Source of the DNA: Penium margaritaceum
Lineage: Eukaryota > Streptophyta > Zygnematophyceae > Desmidiales > Peniaceae
Direction of reading: 5' to 3'
Length of the DNA stretch: 38,459 nt
Assembly: GCA_023375785.1 (NCBI GenBank)
Contig: SZWC01004724.1
Span: 126,093-164,551, forward strand
The notes beneath the pieces are model-generated. The model saw only the letters and a list, made by a program, of their open reading frames with translations. It searched no databases and was not told the DNA's origin. The position numbers and the translations under genes were made by a program. Below are positions 1 through 12,974 of this stretch, piece after piece (positions within the stretch are counted from its first letter, which is position 1; each line of letters starts with the position of its first letter).

Positions 1-540
1 TGTGTTTCTGACCAGTGTGTTTCTGACCAGTGTGTTTCTGACCACTGTGTTTCTGACCACTGTGTTTCTGACCACACTGGTTCAGACCACTAGGTTTCTG
101 ACCAGTGTGCCTCTGACCAGTGTGTTTCTGACCACTGGGTTTCTGACCACTATGTTTCTGACCAGTGTGCTTCTGACCACTGTTATTCTGACCACTGTGT
201 TGATGACCAGCGTGTTTCTGACTACTATGTTTCTGACCACTTTGTTTCTGACCAGTGTGCCTCTGACCACTGTGTTTCTGACCACTGTGTTTCTGACCAC
301 TGTATTTCTGACCACTTTGTTTCTGATCACTGTGTTTCTAACCGCTGTGTTTCTGACCACTGTGTTTCTGACTAGTGTTCTGCTGACCACTGTGTTTCTG
401 AACACTGTGTTTCTGACCAGTGTGTTTCTGACCAGTGTGTCCATTACCACTGTGTTTCTCAACACTGTGTTTTTGACCATTGTGTTTCTGACCACTGTGT
501 GTCTGACCACTGTGTTACTGACCAGTGTGTTTGAGACCAC

Positions 541-760
541 TGTGTTTTGACCACTGTGTTTCTGACCACAGTGTTTCTGACCACTAGGTTTCTGACCATT
601 GTGCCTCTGACCAGTGTGTTTGTGACCACTGTGTTTCTGACCACTGTGTTTCTGACCAGTGTGCTTCTGACCAGTGTGTTTCTGACCACTCTTAGTCTGA
701 CCACTGTGTTTCTGACCACTGCGTTTATGACCACTGTATTTCTGACTACTGTGTTTCTGA
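541..760. repeat. Higher-order block, copy 1 (partner at 2116)
   Basis: This stretch matches 2116-2335 unit by unit. Both copies begin with the same 14-bp unit lacking one base (tgtgttttgaccac) and share rare variants in the same order: CACAGTG, CTAGGTTT, GTGCCTCTGAC, GTGCTTCTGACC and CTGCGTTTATGACC. The offset is exactly 1575 bp (105 units). Shared rare variants plus a shared deletion show common descent rather than chance similarity between units. Confidence 0.85.
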
Positions 761-1875
761 CCACTGTGTTTCTGACCTGTGTGTTTTTGACCAGTGTGTT
801 TCTGACCACTGTGTTTCTGACCAGTGTGCTTCTGACCACTGTGTTTCTGACCAGTGTGTTTCGGACCACTGTGTTTCAGACCACTGTGTTTCAGACCACT
901 GTGTTTCTGACCACTGTGTTTCTGACCACTGTTTTTATGACCGCTGTGTTTCTGACCTGTGTGTGTCTGACCACCGTGTTTTAGAAAAATGTTTTTCTGA
1001 TCAGTGTGTTTCTGACCACTGTGTTTCTGACCACTGTGTTTTCTGACCAGTTTGCCTCTCACCAGTGTGTTTCTGACTACTGTGTTTCTGACCACAGTGC
1101 TTCTGGCCACTGTTTTTCTGATCACAGTGCTTCTGACCACTGTGTTTCTGACCAGTGTGTTTCCGACCAGTGTGTTTCTGACCACTGTGTTTCTGACCAC
1201 TGTGTTTCTGACCACTGTGTTTCTGACCAGTGTGTTTCTGACCAGTTTGTTTCTGATCAGTGTGTTTCTGACCAGTATGTTTTTGACCACTGTGTTTCTG
1301 ACCACTGTGTTTCTGATCGCTGTGTTTCTGACCACTGTGTTTCTGACCACTGTGTATCAGACCATTGTGTTTCTGACCACTGTGTTCCTGACAAGTGTGT
1401 TTCTGACCAGTGTGTTTCTGAACACTGTGTTTCTGACCAGTGTGTTTCCGACCACTGTGCTTCTGACCAGTGTGTTTCTGACCACTGTGTTTCTGACTAG
1501 TGTGTTTCTAACCACTGTGTTTCTGACCACTCTGTTTCTGACCAGTGTGTTTCTGACCACTGTGTTTCTGACCACAGTGTTTTTGACCAGTGTGTTTCTG
1601 ACCAGTGTCGTTGTGACCACTGTGTTTCTGACCACTGTGTTTCTGACCAGTGTGTTTCTGACCACTGTGTTTCTGACCACTGTGTTTCTGACCAGTGTGC
1701 TTCTGACCACTGGGTTTCTGACCACTATGTTTCTGACCACTGTGTTTCTGACCACTGTGTTTCTGACCACTGTGTTTCTGACCACTGTGTTTCTGACCAG
1801 TGTTCTTCTGACCACTGTGTTTCTGACCACTGTGTTTCTGACCAGTGTGTTTATGACGACTGTGTTTCTGACCAC

Positions 1876-2085
1876 TGTGTCTCTGACCAGTGTGTTTCTG
1901 ACCAGTGTGTTTCTTACCACTGTGTTTCTGACCACTGTGTTTCTGACCATTGTGTTTCTGACCATTGTGTTTCTGACCACTGTGTCTCTGACCAGTGTGT
2001 TTCTGACCAGTGTGTTTCTTACCACTGTGTTTCTGACCACTGTGTTTCTGACCATTGTGTTTCTGACCATTGTGTTTCTGACCAC
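1876..2085. repeat. 105-bp tandem duplication (7 units, 2 copies)
   Basis: A block with the ordered variants GTCTCTGACCAG, TTTCTTACCAC and two CATTGTG units occurs twice in succession with a 105-bp lag (for example CTCTGACCAG at about 1881 and 1986). The copies look identical by eye, so the duplication is young relative to the surrounding diverged units. Confidence 0.88.
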
Positions 2086-2115
2086 TGTGGTTATGACCCG
2101 TGTGTTTCTGACCAC

Positions 2116-2335
2116 TGTGTTTTGACCACTGTGTTTCTGACCACAGTGTTTCGGACCACTAGGTTTCTGACCAGTGTGCCTCTGACAAGTGTGTTTCTGA
2201 CCACTGTGTTTCTGACCACTGTGTTCCTGACCAGTGTGCTTCTGACCAGTGTGTTTCTGACCACTGTTAATCTGACCACTGTGTTTCTGTCCACTGCGTT
2301 TATGACCACTGGTTTTCTGACCACTGTGTTTCTGA
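2116..2335. repeat. Higher-order block, copy 2 (partner at 541)
   Basis: Diverged duplicate of 541-760, with the same ordered series of variant units and the same 1-bp deletion at its start. Scattered substitutions distinguish the copies, for example TTTCGG here against TTTCTG in the partner and CTGTTAATCTG against CTCTTAGTCTG. Confidence 0.85.
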
Positions 2336-2460
2336 CCACTGTGTTTCTGACCAGTGTGTTTCAGACCAGTGTATTTCTGACCACTGCGTTTCTGACCACT
2401 GTGTTTCTGACCACTGTGTTTCTGACCACTGTGTTTCTAACCACTGTGTTTCTGACCAGT

Positions 2461-2670
2461 GTGTTTCTGACCAGTGTGTTTCTGACCAGTGTTTTTCTGA
2501 CCAATGTGTTTCTGAAGAGTATGTTTTTGACCAGTGTGTTTCTGACCACTGTGTTTCTGACCAGTGTGTTTCTGACCAGTGTGTTTCTGACCAGTGTTTT
2601 TCTGACCAATGTGTTTCTGAAGAGTATGTTTTTGACCAGTGTGTTTCTGACCACTGTGTTTCTGACCACA
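2461..2670. repeat. 105-bp tandem duplication (7 units, 2 copies)
   Basis: The rare ordered variants CCAATGTG, CTGAAGAGTATG and TTTTTGACCAG occur at about 2501-2545 and again at 2606-2650, a lag of 105 bp. It is a second local duplication of seven units, independent of the one at 1876 because it involves different variants. Confidence 0.88.
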
Positions 2671-5100
2671 ATGTTTCTGACCACAGTCTTTCTGACCACA
2701 GTGTTTCTGACCACTGTGCTTCTGACCACTGTGTTTCTGACCACTGTGTTTCTGACCAATGTGTTTCTAAACACTGTGTTTCTGACCAGTGTGTCTCTGA
2801 CCACTGTTATTCTGACCTGTCTGTTTCTGACCACTATGTTTCTTACCATTGTGTTTCTGACCACTGTGTTTCTGATCAGTGTGTTTCTGACCAGTGTGTT
2901 TCTGACCACTGTGTTTCTGACCAGTGTGTTTCTGACCAATGTGTTTCGGACCACTGTGTTTCTGACCAACGTGTTTCTGACCAGTGTGTTTCCGACCAGT
3001 TTGTTTTTGACCACAGTGTTTCTGACAAGTGTGTTTCTGACCAGTGTGTTTCTGACCACTGTGTCTCTGACCACTGTGTTTCTGACCACTGTGTGTCTGA
3101 CCACTGTGTTTCTGACCACTGTGTTTCTGACCACTGTGTTTCTGTCCACCGTGTTTCTGACCAATGTGATTCTGACCACTGTGTTTCTAACCACTGTGTT
3201 TCTGACCAGTGTGTTTCTGACCACTGTGTTTCTGACCAGTGTAATCCTGACCACTGTGTTTCTGACCACTGTGTTTCTGACCAGTGTGTTTCTGACCACT
3301 GTGTTTCTGACCACTGTGTTTCTGACCAGCTGACCACTGTCCACTGTGTTTCTGACCACTGTGTTTCTGACCAGTGTGTTTCTGACCACTGTGTTTCTGA
3401 CCACGGTGTTTCTGACCAGTGTGCCTCTGTCCAGTGTGTTTCTGACCAGTGTGTTTCTGACCACTGTGTTTCTGACCACTGTTTTTCTGATCACTGAGTT
3501 TCTGACCACTTTGTTTCTGACCACTGTGTTTCTGACCACCGTGTTTCTGACCAGTGTGCCTGTGACCAGTGTGTTTCTGACCACTGTGTTTCTGACCAGT
3601 GTGCCTCTGACCAGTGTGTTTCTGACCAGTGTGTTTCTGACCACTGTGTTTCTGACCACTGTTTTTCTGATCACCGTGTTTCTGACCAGTGTGCTTCATA
3701 CCACTGTGTTTCTGACCAGTGTGTTTCTGACCACTGTGTTTCTGACCAGTGTGTTTCCGACCACTGTGTTTCTGACCACTGTGTTTCTCACCAGTGTGTT
3801 GCTGACCAGTGTGTTTCTGACCACTGTGTTACTGACCACTGTGTTTCTGACAGCTGTGTTTCTGACCACTGTGTTTCTGACCAGTGTGCCTTTGACCAGT
3901 GTGTTTCTGACCACTGTGTTTCTGACCACAGTGTTTCTGACCACTGTTTTTCTTCTCACTGTGTTTCTGACCACTTTGTTTCTGACCACTGTGTTTCTGA
4001 CGAGTGTTTTTCTGACTGCTGTGTCTCTGACCACTGTGTTTCTGACCACTGTGTGTCTGACCACTGTGTTTCTGTTCACTGTGTTTCTGATCACTGTGTT
4101 TCTGTCCACTGTGTTTCTGACCAGTGTGATTCTAACCACTGTGTTTCTAACCACTGTGTTTCTGACCAGTGTGTTTCCGACCACTGTGTTTCTTACCACA
4201 ATGTTTCTGAACAGTGTGTTTCTGACCACTGTATTTCTGACCACCGTGTTTCTAACCACTGCGTTTCTGACCAGTGTGTTTCTGACCACTGTATTTCTGA
4301 CCAGTGTGTTTCAGACCAGCGTGTTCTGACCAGTTTATTTCTGACCACTGTGTTTGTGACCACTGTGTTTGTGACCACTGTGCTTCTGACCATTGTCCTT
4401 CTGACAAGTGTGTTTCTGACCACTGTGTTTCTGACCACTGTGTTTGTGACCCCTGTGTTTCTGACCACAGTCTTTCAGACCACTGTGTTTCTGACCAGTG
4501 TGTTTCTGACCACTGCGTCTCTGACCAATGTGTTTCTGACCACTGTGTTTATGACCACTGTGTTTCTGACCAGTGTAATTCTGACCACTGTGTTTCTGAC
4601 CACTCTGTTTCTGACCAGTGTGTTTCTGACCACTGTGTTTCTGACCACTGTGTTTCTGCCCAGTGTGCCTCTGACCAGTGTGTTTCTGACCAGTGTGTTT
4701 CTGACCACTGTGTTTCTGACCACTGTTTTTATGATCACCGTATTTCTGACCACTGTGTTTCATACCACTGTGTTTCTGACCAGTAGGTTTCTGACCACTG
4801 TGTTTCTGACCCTTGTGTTTCTGACCAGTGTGTTTCCGACCAGTGTGTTTTTGACCACTGTGTTTCTGACCAATGTGTTTCTGACCATTGTGTTTCTGAC
4901 CACTGTGTTTCTGACCACTGTCTTTCTGACCAGTGTGTTTCTGACCAGTGTGTTTCTGACGACTGTGTTTCTGACCACTGTGGTTCCGACCACTGTGTTT
5001 CTGACCCTTGTGTTTCTGACCAGTGTGTGTCTGAGCACTGTGTTTCTGACGAGTGTGTTTCTGACCACTGTGTTCCTGACCAGTGTGTTTCTGACCAGCG

Positions 5101-6510
5101 TGTTTCTAACCAGTGTGTTTCTGACCAGCGTGTTTCTAACCAGTGTGTTTCTGACCAGCGTGTTTCTAACCAGTGTGTTTCTGACCAGCGTGTTTCTAAC
5201 CAGTGTGTTTCTGACCAGCGTGTTTCTAACCAGTGTGTTTCTGACCAGCGTGTTTCTAACCAGTGTGTTTCTGACCAGCGTGTTTCTAACCAGTGTGTTT
5301 CTGACCAGCGTGTTTCTAACCAGTGTGTTTCTGACCAGCGTGTTTCTAACCAGTGTGTTTCTGACCAGCGTGTTTCTAACCAGTGTGTTTCTGACCAGCG
5401 TGTTTCTAACCAGTGTGTTTCTGACCAGCGTGTTTCTAACCAGTGTGTTTCTGACCAGCGTGTTTCTAACCAGTGTGTTTCTGACCAGCGTGTTTCTAAC
5501 CAGTGTGTTTCTGACCAGCGTGTTTCTAACCAGTGTGTTTCTGACCAGCGTGTTTCTAACCAGTGTGTTTCTGACCAGCGTGTTTCTAACCAGTGTGTTT
5601 CTGACCAGCGTGTTTCTAACCAGTGTGTTTCTGACCAGCGTGTTTCTAACCAGTGTGTTTCTGACCAGCGTGTTTCTAACCAGTGTGTTTCTGACCAGCG
5701 TGTTTCTAACCAGTGTGTTTCTGACCAGCGTGTTTCTAACCAGTGTGTTTCTGACCAGCGTGTTTCTAACCAGTGTGTTTCTGACCAGCGTGTTTCTAAC
5801 CAGTGTGTTTCTGACCAGCGTGTTTCTAACCAGTGTGTTTCTGACCAGCGTGTTTCTAACCAGTGTGTTTCTGACCAGCGTGTTTCTAACCAGTGTGTTT
5901 CTGACCAGCGTGTTTCTAACCAGTGTGTTTCTGACCAGCGTGTTTCTAACCAGTGTGTTTCTGACCAGCGTGTTTCTAACCAGTGTGTTTCTGACCAGCG
6001 TGTTTCTAACCAGTGTGTTTCTGACCAGCGTGTTTCTAACCAGTGTGTTTCTGACCAGCGTGTTTCTAACCAGTGTGTTTCTGACCAGCGTGTTTCTAAC
6101 CAGTGTGTTTCTGACCAGCGTGTTTCTAACCAGTGTGTTTCTGACCAGCGTGTTTCTAACCAGTGTGTTTCTGACCAGCGTGTTTCTAACCAGTGTGTTT
6201 CTGACCAGCGTGTTTCTAACCAGTGTGTTTCTGACCAGCGTGTTTCTAACCAGTGTGTTTCTGACCAGCGTGTTTCTAACCAGTGTGTTTCTGACCAGCG
6301 TGTTTCTAACCAGTGTGTTTCTGACCAGCGTGTTTCTAACCAGTGTGTTTCTGACCAGCGTGTTTCTAACCAGTGTGTTTCTGACCAGCGTGTTTCTAAC
6401 CAGTGTGTTTCTGACCAGCGTGTTTCTAACCAGTGTGTTTCTGACCAGCGTGTTTCTAACCAGTGTGTTTCTGACCAGCGTGTTTCTAACCAGTGTGTTT
6501 CTGACCAGCG
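5101..6510. repeat. Homogeneous 30-bp array, 47 copies
   Basis: The repeated unit is a dimer of two 15-mers, tgtttctaaccagtg and tgtttctgaccagcg. I count 47 consecutive copies (1410 bp) with no visible difference between them. The left edge is sharp: the preceding dimer at 5071-5100 already has the AGCG half but carries TTCCTGACC instead of TTTCTAACC. The right edge is also sharp, at TTTCTGACC from 6511. Each dimer carries one CpG. The uniformity implies very recent amplification or concerted homogenisation, if the assembly is right. Confidence 0.95.
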
Positions 6511-6998
6511 TGTTTCTGACCAGTGTGTTTCTTACCACTGCGTTTCTGACCAGTATGTTTCTGACCACTGTATTTCTGACCAGTGTGTTCCAGACCAGTG
6601 TGTTTCTGACCAGTGTGTTTCTGACCACCGTGTTGTGACCACTGTGTTTCTGACCACTGTGTTTCTTACAAGTGTGTTTCTGACCATTGTGTTTCTGACC
6701 ACTGTGTTTCTGACCAGTGTGCCTCTGACCAGTGTGTTTCTGACCAGTGTGTTTCTAACCACTGTGTTTCTGACCACTGTTTTTCTGATCACTGTGTTTC
6801 TGACCTCTTTGTTTCTGACCACCGTGTTTCTGACCAGTGTGTTTCCGACCACTGTGATTCTGACCCTTGTGTTTCTGACCAGTGTGTTTCTGACCACGGT
6901 GTTTTTGACCACTGTGTTTTTGACCACTGTGTTCTGACCATTGTGTTTCTGACCAGTATGTTTCTGACCAGTGTGTTTCTGACTAGTGTGTTTCTGAC
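6511..6998. repeat. Diverged 15-bp satellite
   Basis: Diverged units between two homogeneous arrays. Indels near 6633 (GTGTTGTGACC) and 6930 (TGTTCTGACC) shift the phase. The series at about 6716-6830 (GTGCCTCTGACC, then TTTTTCTGATCAC, then a CTCTTTG-type unit) also appears near 3600-3690 and 4660-4750, marking another shared higher-order block. No gene seen. Confidence 0.93.
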
Positions 6999-9900
6999 CA
7001 CTGTGTTCCTGACCACTGTGCTTCTGACCACTGTGTTTCTGACCCGTGTGTTTCTGACCAGTGTTTTTCTGACCAGTTTGTTTTTGACCACTGTGTTTCT
7101 GACCAGTATGCCTTTGACCAGTGTGTTTATGACCACTGTGTTTCTAACTAGTGTGTTTCTGACCAGTGTGTTTCTCACCCCTGATTTTCTTCCCACTGTG
7201 TTTCTGCCCACTGTGTTCCTGACCACTGTGCTTCTGACCACTGTGTTTCTGACCCGTGTGTTTCTGACCAGTGTTTTTCTGACCAGTTTGTTTTTGACCA
7301 CTGTGTTTCTGACCAGTATGCCTTTGACCAGTGTGTTTATGACCACTGTGTTTCTAACTAGTGTGTTTCTGACCAGTGTGTTTCTCACCCCTGATTTTCT
7401 TCCCACTGTGTTTCTGCCCACTGTGTTCCTGACCACTGTGCTTCTGACCACTGTGTTTCTGACCCGTGTGTTTCTGACCAGTGTTTTTCTGACCAGTTTG
7501 TTTTTGACCACTGTGTTTCTGACCAGTATGCCTTTGACCAGTGTGTTTATGACCACTGTGTTTCTAACTAGTGTGTTTCTGACCAGTGTGTTTCTCACCC
7601 CTGATTTTCTTCCCACTGTGTTTCTGCCCACTGTGTTCCTGACCACTGTGCTTCTGACCACTGTGTTTCTGACCCGTGTGTTTCTGACCAGTGTTTTTCT
7701 GACCAGTTTGTTTTTGACCACTGTGTTTCTGACCAGTATGCCTTTGACCAGTGTGTTTATGACCACTGTGTTTCTAACTAGTGTGTTTCTGACCAGTGTG
7801 TTTCTCACCCCTGATTTTCTTCCCACTGTGTTTCTGCCCACTGTGTTCCTGACCACTGTGCTTCTGACCACTGTGTTTCTGACCCGTGTGTTTCTGACCA
7901 GTGTTTTTCTGACCAGTTTGTTTTTGACCACTGTGTTTCTGACCAGTATGCCTTTGACCAGTGTGTTTATGACCACTGTGTTTCTAACTAGTGTGTTTCT
8001 GACCAGTGTGTTTCTCACCCCTGATTTTCTTCCCACTGTGTTTCTGCCCACTGTGTTCCTGACCACTGTGCTTCTGACCACTGTGTTTCTGACCCGTGTG
8101 TTTCTGACCAGTGTTTTTCTGACCAGTTTGTTTTTGACCACTGTGTTTCTGACCAGTATGCCTTTGACCAGTGTGTTTATGACCACTGTGTTTCTAACTA
8201 GTGTGTTTCTGACCAGTGTGTTTCTCACCCCTGATTTTCTTCCCACTGTGTTTCTGCCCACTGTGTTCCTGACCACTGTGCTTCTGACCACTGTGTTTCT
8301 GACCCGTGTGTTTCTGACCAGTGTTTTTCTGACCAGTTTGTTTTTGACCACTGTGTTTCTGACCAGTATGCCTTTGACCAGTGTGTTTATGACCACTGTG
8401 TTTCTAACTAGTGTGTTTCTGACCAGTGTGTTTCTCACCCCTGATTTTCTTCCCACTGTGTTTCTGCCCACTGTGTTCCTGACCACTGTGCTTCTGACCA
8501 CTGTGTTTCTGACCCGTGTGTTTCTGACCAGTGTTTTTCTGACCAGTTTGTTTTTGACCACTGTGTTTCTGACCAGTATGCCTTTGACCAGTGTGTTTAT
8601 GACCACTGTGTTTCTAACTAGTGTGTTTCTGACCAGTGTGTTTCTCACCCCTGATTTTCTTCCCACTGTGTTTCTGCCCACTGTGTTCCTGACCACTGTG
8701 CTTCTGACCACTGTGTTTCTGACCCGTGTGTTTCTGACCAGTGTTTTTCTGACCAGTTTGTTTTTGACCACTGTGTTTCTGACCAGTATGCCTTTGACCA
8801 GTGTGTTTATGACCACTGTGTTTCTAACTAGTGTGTTTCTGACCAGTGTGTTTCTCACCCCTGATTTTCTTCCCACTGTGTTTCTGCCCACTGTGTTCCT
8901 GACCACTGTGCTTCTGACCACTGTGTTTCTGACCCGTGTGTTTCTGACCAGTGTTTTTCTGACCAGTTTGTTTTTGACCACTGTGTTTCTGACCAGTATG
9001 CCTTTGACCAGTGTGTTTATGACCACTGTGTTTCTAACTAGTGTGTTTCTGACCAGTGTGTTTCTCACCCCTGATTTTCTTCCCACTGTGTTTCTGCCCA
9101 CTGTGTTCCTGACCACTGTGCTTCTGACCACTGTGTTTCTGACCCGTGTGTTTCTGACCAGTGTTTTTCTGACCAGTTTGTTTTTGACCACTGTGTTTCT
9201 GACCAGTATGCCTTTGACCAGTGTGTTTATGACCACTGTGTTTCTAACTAGTGTGTTTCTGACCAGTGTGTTTCTCACCCCTGATTTTCTTCCCACTGTG
9301 TTTCTGCCCACTGTGTTCCTGACCACTGTGCTTCTGACCACTGTGTTTCTGACCCGTGTGTTTCTGACCAGTGTTTTTCTGACCAGTTTGTTTTTGACCA
9401 CTGTGTTTCTGACCAGTATGCCTTTGACCAGTGTGTTTATGACCACTGTGTTTCTAACTAGTGTGTTTCTGACCAGTGTGTTTCTCACCCCTGATTTTCT
9501 TCCCACTGTGTTTCTGCCCACTGTGTTCCTGACCACTGTGCTTCTGACCACTGTGTTTCTGACCCGTGTGTTTCTGACCAGTGTTTTTCTGACCAGTTTG
9601 TTTTTGACCACTGTGTTTCTGACCAGTATGCCTTTGACCAGTGTGTTTATGACCACTGTGTTTCTAACTAGTGTGTTTCTGACCAGTGTGTTTCTCACCC
9701 CTGATTTTCTTCCCACTGTGTTTCTGCCCACTGTGTTCCTGACCACTGTGCTTCTGACCACTGTGTTTCTGACCCGTGTGTTTCTGACCAGTGTTTTTCT
9801 GACCAGTTTGTTTTTGACCACTGTGTTTCTGACCAGTATGCCTTTGACCAGTGTGTTTATGACCACTGTGTTTCTAACTAGTGTGTTTCTGACCAGTGTG

Positions 9901-10405
9901 TTTCTCACCCCTGATTTTCTTCCCACTGTGTTTCTGCCCACTGTGTTCCTGACCACTGTGCTTCTGACCACTGTGTTTCTGACCCGTGTGTTTCTGACCA
10001 GTGTTTTTCTGACCAGTTTGTTTTTGACCACTGTGTTTCTGACCAGTATGCCTTTGACCAGTGTGTTTATGACCACTGTGTTTCTAACTAGTGTGTTTCT
10101 GACCAGTGTGTTTCTCACCCCTGATTTTCTTCCCACTGTGTTTCTGCCCACTGTGTTCCTGACCACTGTGCTTCTGACCACTGTGTTTCTGACCCGTGTG
10201 TTTCTGACCAGTGTTTTTCTGACCAGTTTGTTTTTGACCACTGTGTTTCTGACCAGTATGCCTTTGACCAGTGTGTTTATGACCACTGTGTTTCTAACTA
10301 GTGTGTTTCTGACCAGTGTGTTTCTCACCCCTGATTTTCTTCCCACTGTGTTTCTGCCCACTGTGTTCCTGACCACTGTGCTTCTGACCACTGTGTTTCT
10401 GACCC
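6999..10405. repeat. 210-bp higher-order repeat array, about 16.2 copies
   Basis: The period is 210 bp, fourteen 15-mers, each with its own fixed variant, in order including CTTCTGACC, GACCCGTG, GTTTTTCTG, AGTTTGTTTTTG, AGTATGCCTTTG, TTTATGACC, TTTCTAACTAG, CTCACCCCTGATTTTCTTCCC and TTTCTGCCC. Copies start at 7021, 7231, 7441 and so on to 10381, giving 16 full copies plus flanking partials. I see no substitution between copies. The left limit is a single mismatch at 6998 and the right limit is where GACCCGTG becomes GACCCTTG at 10406. This is a classic higher-order repeat, where a multimer rather than the monomer was amplified. Confidence 0.96.
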
Positions 10406-12593
10406 TTGTGTTTCTAACCAGTGTTGTTCTGACCAGTTAGTTCTTGACCACTGTGTTTCTGACCAATGTGTTTCTAACCATTGTGTTTCTGACCACTGTG
10501 TTTCTGACCACTGTGTTTCTGACCAGTGTGTTTCTGACCAGTGTGTTTCTAACCACTTTGTTTCTGACCACTGTGTTTCTGACCACTGTGTTTCTGACCA
10601 GTGTGCCTGTGACCAGTGTTATAGTGACCACTGTGTTTCTGACCACTGTGTTTCTGACCACTGTATTTCTGACCAGTGTGATTCTGACCAGTGAGTTTCT
10701 GACCAGAGTGTATCTGACCAGTGTGTTTCTGACCACTGTGTTTCTGACCAGTGTGTTTCAGACCAGTGTGTTTCTGACCAATGTGTTTCTGACAAGTGTG
10801 TTTCTGACTACTGTGTTTCTGACCACAGTGTTTGTGACCCCTGTGCTTCTGACCACTGTCTTTCTGACCACTGTGTTTCTGACCAGTGTGTTTCTAACCA
10901 CTTTGTTTCTGACCACTGTGTTTCTGACCACTGTGTTTCTGACCACTGTCTTTCTGACCACTATTTTCCTGATCACTGTGGTTCTGACCACTGTGTTTCT
11001 GACCACTTTGTTTCTGACCACTGTGTTTCTGACCACTGTGTTTCTGACCCTTGTTTTTCTGACCAGTGTGTTTCTGACCAGTGTGTTTTTTACCACTATG
11101 TTTCTGACCAATGTGTTTCTGACCACTGTGTTTCTGAACACTGTGTTTCTGACCACTGTTTTTCTGACCAGTGTGTTTCTGACCAGTGTGTTTCTGACCA
11201 CTGTGTTCCTGACCACTGTGTTTCTGACCACTGTGTTTCTGACCAGTGTGCCTGTGACCAGTGTGTTTCTGACCAGTGTGTTTCTGACCACTGTGTTCCT
11301 GACCACTGTGTTTCTGACCACTGTGTTTCTGACCAGTGTGCCTGTGACCAGTGTGTTAGTGACCACTCTGTTTCTGACCACTGTGTTTCTGACCACTGTA
11401 TTGCTAACGACTGTGATTCTGACCAGTGTGTTTCTGACCAGTGTGTTTCTGACCAGTGTGTTTCTGACCACTGTGTTTCTGACTAGTGTGTTTCAGACCA
11501 GTGTGTTTCTTACCACTGTGTTTCCCACCATTTTGTTTCTGACCACTGTGTGTATGACCACTGTGTTTTTGACCAGTGTGTTTCTGACCACGGTGTTTCT
11601 GAACACTGTATTTCTGACCAGTGTGTTTCTGACCACAGTGTTTCTGACCAGTGTGTTTCTGACCAGTGTGTTTCTGACCAGTGTATTTGTGAACACTGTG
11701 TTTCTCACCAGTGTGTTCCAGACCACTGTGTTTCTGACTACTCTTTCCGACAACTTTGTTTCCGACCAGTGTGCCTCTGACCAGTGTATTTCTGACCACT
11801 GTGATTCTGACCACTGTGTTCCTGACCACTGTGTTTCTGACCAGTGTGTTTCTGACTAGTGTGTTTCTGACCACTGTGTTTCCTACCACTGTGTTTCTGA
11901 CCACTGTGTTCCTGACCAGTGTGTATCTGACCACTGTGTTTCGGACCGGAGTGTTTCAGACCACTGTGTTTCTGTTCAGTGTGTTTCTGACCACTTTGTT
12001 TCTGACCACTGTGTTTCTGACCAATGTGATTCTGACAATTTTGTTTCTGACCAGTGTGTTTCTGACCAGCGTGTTTCTGACCACTGTGTTTTTGACCAGT
12101 GTGTTTTCTACCACTGTGTTTCCGACCACTGTGTTTCTGACCACTGTGTTTCTGACCATGGTGTTTCTGACCACTGTCTTTCTGACCACTGTGTTTCTGA
12201 CCAGTGTGCCTTTGACTAGTGTGTTTCTGACAACTGTGTTTCTGACCACAGTGTTTCTGACCACTGTTTTTCTGATCACTGTGTTTCTGACCACTTTGTT
12301 TCTGACCACAGTGTTTCTTACTAGTGTGTTTCTGACCACTGTGTCTCTGACCACTGTGTTTCTGAGCACTGTGTATCTGACCACTGTGTTTCTGACCACT
12401 GTGTTTCAGACCACCGTGTTTCTGACCAGTGTGTTACTGAGAAATGTGTTTTTGACCACTGTGTTTCTGACCACTGTGTTTTTGACCAGTGTGTTCCTGA
12501 CCACTGTGTTTCTGACCACTGTATTTCTGACCACTGTGTTTCTGACCACTATGTTTCTGACCAGTGTGTTTCTGACCACTGTGTTTCTGACCA
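10406..12593. repeat. Diverged 15-bp satellite
   Basis: Diverged units up to the N gap. It contains a near-exact local repeat with the variant GTGCCTGTGACCAG near 11249 and 11339 (90-bp lag). An indel-bearing stretch at about 11750-11765 (CTCTTTCCGACAACTTTG) shifts phase. The series GTGCCTTTGACTAG to CTGTGTATCTGACC (12207-12380) resembles 3885-4070, another long-range higher-order relationship. No gene seen. Confidence 0.93.
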
Positions 12594-12974
12594 NNNNNNN
12601 NNNNNNNNNNNNNNNNNNNNNNNNNNNNNNNNNNNNNNNNNNNNNNNNNNNNNNNNNNNNNNNNNNNNNNNNNNNNNNNNNNNNNNNNNNNNNNNNNNNN
12701 NNNNNNNNNNNNNNNNNNNNNNNNNNNNNNNNNNNNNNNNNNNNNNNNNNNNNNNNNNNNNNNNNNNNNNNNNNNNNNNNNNNNNNNNNNNNNNNNNNNN
12801 NNNNNNNNNNNNNNNNNNNNNNNNNNNNNNNNNNNNNNNNNNNNNNNNNNNNNNNNNNNNNNNNNNNNNNNNNNNNNNNNNNNNNNNNNNNNNNNNNNNN
12901 NNNNNNNNNNNNNNNNNNNNNNNNNNNNNNNNNNNNNNNNNNNNNNNNNNNNNNNNNNNNNNNNNNNNNNNNNN
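12594..12974. other. Assembly gap, 381 N
   Basis: A run of 381 undetermined bases with the same satellite on both sides. The true length of satellite here is unknown. Confidence 0.99.

Larger units (their letters stand above)
1..5100. repeat. Diverged 15-bp satellite, left-end block
   Basis: Continuous head-to-tail copies of a 15-bp unit, TGTGTTTCTGACCA plus C or G, with about zero to three substitutions per unit. Single-base indels shift the phase, for example the 14-bp unit at 541-554, the extra T near 1042, a diverged stretch at 979-1000, the 14-bp unit at 2116-2129 and a broken stretch near 3331-3350. Within it are larger duplications listed separately. The plus strand is T-rich (6 T to 2 A per unit). 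No gene is visible; open frames arise because the unit length is a multiple of three and the consensus lacks stops in five frames. Confidence 0.97.

Noticed and set aside
5101..6510. Regular direct repeats that might suggest a CRISPR array.
   Set aside because: The repeats abut with no unique spacers and the unit is uniform throughout; there are no cas genes. It is a tandem satellite in a eukaryotic-type sequence.
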